Source of the DNA: Halalkalibacter oceani
Lineage (GTDB): Bacteria; Bacillota; Bacilli; Bacillales; Bacillaceae_D
NCBI RefSeq assembly: GCF_040544555.1
Contig: NZ_JBEPKD010000002.1
Coordinates: 186,001-250,000 of the forward strand
Length of the DNA: 64,000 nucleotides
Direction of reading: 5' to 3'
The notes beneath the pieces are model-generated. The model did not search any database and had not been told where the DNA came from. It worked only from the letters and a program-made list of their open reading frames with translations. Below are positions 61,973 to 64,000 of this stretch, one piece after another (position 1 is the first letter of the stretch; the number at the start of each line of letters is the position of its first letter). The translations under genes were made by a program, and so were the position numbers.

Positions 61973-62797
61973 ATGAAAATCGGGATAATAGGGACAGGAA
62001 GCATGGGGACCATTCTGCTCGAATCGTTCATTGACTCCGGCCAAATCGCAGCCGAACAAGTAATCATTACGAACCGGACAAAGCAGAAGGCAGAAGCGCT
62101 TCAGGCTCGGTTCCCGGATCTGAATGTGGCCGAAGATGGGACGGCTGTCGTCAAGCAGGCCGATGTCACGTTTCTTTGTGTTAAACCGCTACAGTTCCCC
62201 GAACTGCTTCGGCAGCTTGCACCCCATTGCCGACCGGAGAAAATCCTCATTTCAATTACAAGTCCGATTGCGGTAAAAGAATTGGAGCATATGGTGGACT
62301 GCAAGGTCGCGCGCGCGATTCCGAGTATTTTAAACCGGGCGCTGACCGGCTCTTCGCTTTTAAGCTTTGGCGAAAGATGTACGGATGAAGATCGCCGGCT
62401 CGTCACACAAATTATGCGTTCGATCTCGGAGCCTCTGTTGATCGAGGAAGACATCACCCGCGTTTCCTCGGATATCGTCAGCTGTGGCCCGGCTTTTTTC
62501 AGCTATTTGGTTCAGCAGTTTATTGAAGGGGCTGTGCGGCAAACAAAAATTTCGAAGGAAGATGCCACTATTCTGGCGACAAATATGCTGATCGGTATGG
62601 GAAAATTACTGGAGAAAGAGCATTTCACCTTGCCATCGCTGCAGCAAAGAGTGTGTGTACCCGGGGGCATTACGGGAGAAGGAATCAAAGTGCTGGAAGA
62701 GGAAGTGGGACAGATGTTTGATCATCTGTTTCAGCAAACGCAGGAAAAATATGCCGAAGATAAGGAGCTGCTTACAACGGCCTTTGCCAATAAATAA
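61973..62797 (+). CDS. comER: ComER, ProC-like late competence protein
   Basis: 274-aa Rossmann-fold protein of the pyrroline-5-carboxylate reductase family, named ComER in Bacillus. Dinucleotide motif IGIIGTGSMGTILLESF, FLCVKPLQFPELL, and the ProC-like C-terminal region (VCVPGGITGEGIKVLEEEVG). ATG at 61973 follows GAAGGAGGGGG. Divergent from comEA/comEB/comEC, as in B. subtilis; substrate unknown. Confidence 0.93.
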   Translation: MKIGIIGTGSMGTILLESFIDSGQIAAEQVIITNRTKQKAEALQARFPDLNVAEDGTAVVKQADVTFLCVKPLQFPELLRQLAPHCRPEKILISITSPIAVKELEHMVDCKVARAIPSILNRALTGSSLLSFGERCTDEDRRLVTQIMRSISEPLLIEEDITRVSSDIVSCGPAFFSYLVQQFIEGAVRQTKISKEDATILATNMLIGMGKLLEKEHFTLPSLQQRVCVPGGITGEGIKVLEEEVGQMFDHLFQQTQEKYAEDKELLTTAFANK

Positions 62798-62823
62798 AGC
62801 TTCGCACAGCACGCAGCCTCAGA

Positions 62824-62871
62824 GGTAGATCACGGGAAAGCAGGTAACCCGTTTGATCTACCCTTTTTTTC
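62824..62871 (+). terminator. Terminator of comER
   Basis: Stem GGTAGATCACGGG ... CCCGTTTGATCTACC followed by seven T, 26 nt past the comER stop. Confidence 0.9.
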
Positions 62872-62892
62872 GCCATTTGCTTGTAAAACCCT

Positions 62893-63633
62893 TTATTTTT
62901 TTGCACAAAAAAAGATTCGCTCGCTGCCTTCATGTGGTGGCGCTTCTTTGAAATCAGCCGTAATGCTTTCTACCGTAAAGCCGGCTGCAGCCAGCCATGC
63001 TTCGTATTGCCTGATTGCGAACGTCCGTTGCTTATGCAGCTCTTCCTTTTTAATATAATAAGGAGGCTGATCCTGGATAAAAAAGGTCAGCTCATGCTCG
63101 ACGCTGGCCTGATGCTCTCCAGGAAAGGCGGTCCAAATGTAAGCAATGTCACCTTCATCATCGGCGAACGTCTGACCGATATACCCTTCTTCAATCTTAT
63201 GAACGGAATGAACATCAAACAGGAGAAGTCCCCCCGTATGAAGCCGGTTGTAGGCGCTTTCGAACGTAGCCTGAACATCGCTTTCCAGCTCAAGATAATT
63301 GAGTGAGTCACAAAAAATCGTGATCAGATCGTAGCTCTCTTCACTAACAAGTCCGGTCATCGATTGCTCCAGCAACGTCGCCCGCACTCCTGCCTTTTCA
63401 CATTTTTCATTGGCGATCGCCAGCATTTCCGCGGAAAGGTCGACGCCTGTCACCTGGGCTCCTTCAAGCGCAAGGCGGATGAGCAGCTCTCCCGTGCCGC
63501 AGCCGACGTCCATCACCGCTTTGTTTGCCAGCTGCCCATCACCAAGCTGCCGCTTGACATATGCGAGCCACTCATCGTAGGGAGCTTCCTTCATCAATTG
63601 ATCATATAACGTCGCAAATACTTGATAACTCAT
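62893..63633 (-). CDS. yqeM: SAM-dependent methyltransferase YqeM
   Basis: 246-aa class I methyltransferase. Motif I is VMDVGCGTGELLIRLA, with VTGVDLSAEMLAIA next and TIFCDSLNYLELESD later. YqeM sits in the yqeK-yqeL-yqeM-comER segment of Bacillus; substrate unknown. ATG overlaps the stop of the upstream gene by 4 nt. Confidence 0.93.
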   Translation of the reverse strand: MSYQVFATLYDQLMKEAPYDEWLAYVKRQLGDGQLANKAVMDVGCGTGELLIRLALEGAQVTGVDLSAEMLAIANEKCEKAGVRATLLEQSMTGLVSEESYDLITIFCDSLNYLELESDVQATFESAYNRLHTGGLLLFDVHSVHKIEEGYIGQTFADDEGDIAYIWTAFPGEHQASVEHELTFFIQDQPPYYIKKEELHKQRTFAIRQYEAWLAAAGFTVESITADFKEAPPHEGSERIFFCAKK

Positions 63634-64000
63634 GATTGCTCCTTCGCATACGTCCAGCCATCGCGCTGTTCAATTTTGTTTTCTTTCATCAGCTTCCCTA
63701 ATGCTCGTTTAAAAGCCGCCTTGCTCATTTGAAACCGTGCCTTAATGTCTTCCGGCGGTGTTTTATCCCAATAAGGCATCGAGCCTCCCCGTTCAACTAA
63801 ATAAGCATAGATCCGTTCTGAATCCTCTTGCTGACGCTCCGAGCGTAACGGTCGCGCAGTGACGTTCAGCTTGCCGTCTTCCCGAACAAAAATAACACGC
63901 CCCTGGACATATTCGCCGTACCGCGGTTCAGAAGTCATTTCGTCCTGATGCAAAAACGCGATATAGCCTTCATCGGTAAATAGCCTTACTCCTTCATCAA
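63630..64000 (-). CDS. cvfB: CvfB-type S1-domain RNA-binding protein, partial (N-terminus beyond window)
   Basis: The C-terminal 120 or so residues of a YitL/CvfB family protein: end of an S1 domain (DEGYIAFLHQDE), the link GEYVQGRVIFVREDGKLNVTARP, and a winged-helix tail (MSKAAFKRALGKLMKENKI, RDGWTYAKEQS). The frame stays open to the right edge, so the gene is cut. Overlaps yqeM by 4 nt, so probably co-transcribed. Confidence 0.88.
   Translation of the reverse strand, partial: DEGVRLFTDEGYIAFLHQDEMTSEPRYGEYVQGRVIFVREDGKLNVTARPLRSERQQEDSERIYAYLVERGGSMPYWDKTPPEDIKARFQMSKAAFKRALGKLMKENKIEQRDGWTYAKEQS

Noticed and set aside
1..64000. tRNA, rRNA, tmRNA, intact insertion sequence or prophage genes
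   Set aside because: None were recognised on either strand; no transposase, integrase or phage structural motif appeared in any open frame.

Overview
This window is the chromosome of a spore-forming Bacillaceae member. Evidence is the spore genes spoIIP, gpr and yqfD, the ComE competence genes, the CIRCE/HrcA heat-shock operon, a glyQS T-box and many AGGAGG ribosome binding sites followed by ATG, GTG or TTG. The conserved genes follow the Bacillus subtilis yqeM-to-glyS order, almost all on the minus strand. The proteins are rich in Glu/Gln, which would fit an alkaliphilic or halotolerant Bacillus relative; the species cannot be fixed from the sequence alone.

Layout, left to right. 1-3110: glyS (cut by the left edge), glyQ with its T-box leader, recO and the 48-aa yqzL. 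3570-11338: a tightly overlapping minus-strand chain era, cdd, a DUF502 gene, dgkA, ybeY, pgpH, a previously easy-to-miss 40-aa CxxC ORF, phoH, yqfD, yqfC. 11541-14481: yqfB, floA, nfeD. 14651-15288: yqeY and rpsU. 15566-16930: a Na/Pi symporter (yqeW type) and a DUF4395 membrane protein, on the plus strand.

16975-39225 is accessory and lies between two blocks that adjoin in B. subtilis (mtaB and yqeW). It carries an ABC-2 exporter, an AT-rich membrane-tethered Xre regulator, a PadR regulator with a chromate transporter, a CstR-like sensor, deoC, a DJ-1/PfpI protein, a nine-gene peptide-use cluster (MFS, AbgB-like M20 hydrolase, CapA-like protein, complete oligopeptide ABC transporter, M20 peptidase) and a HelD-type helicase.

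39283-47480 is mtaB, rsmE, prmA, dnaJ, dnaK, grpE and hrcA behind a perfect CIRCE element. 47577-59370 holds hemW, lepA, yqxA, spoIIP, gpr, rpsT, holA, yqzM, comEC and comEB. 59450-64000 holds a MetY-type sulfhydrylase gene inserted between comEB and comEA, then comEA, a DUF2533-like gene, comER, yqeM and a cvfB-type gene cut by the right edge.

The most unusual signal is not a gene. A structured intergenic repeat of about 170 bp recurs across the window in full copies (24362, 39053, 48896) and partial copies (16975, 20815, 61747, probably 22618). Its ends are imperfect inverted repeats, it begins with a terminator-like hairpin, it usually sits just after a stop codon, and two of its stems show paired base changes. 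A second layer of hairpin-plus-tail modules recurs at 3349, 36459 and 48819. No rRNA, tRNA, CRISPR array, prophage or intact insertion sequence was seen.
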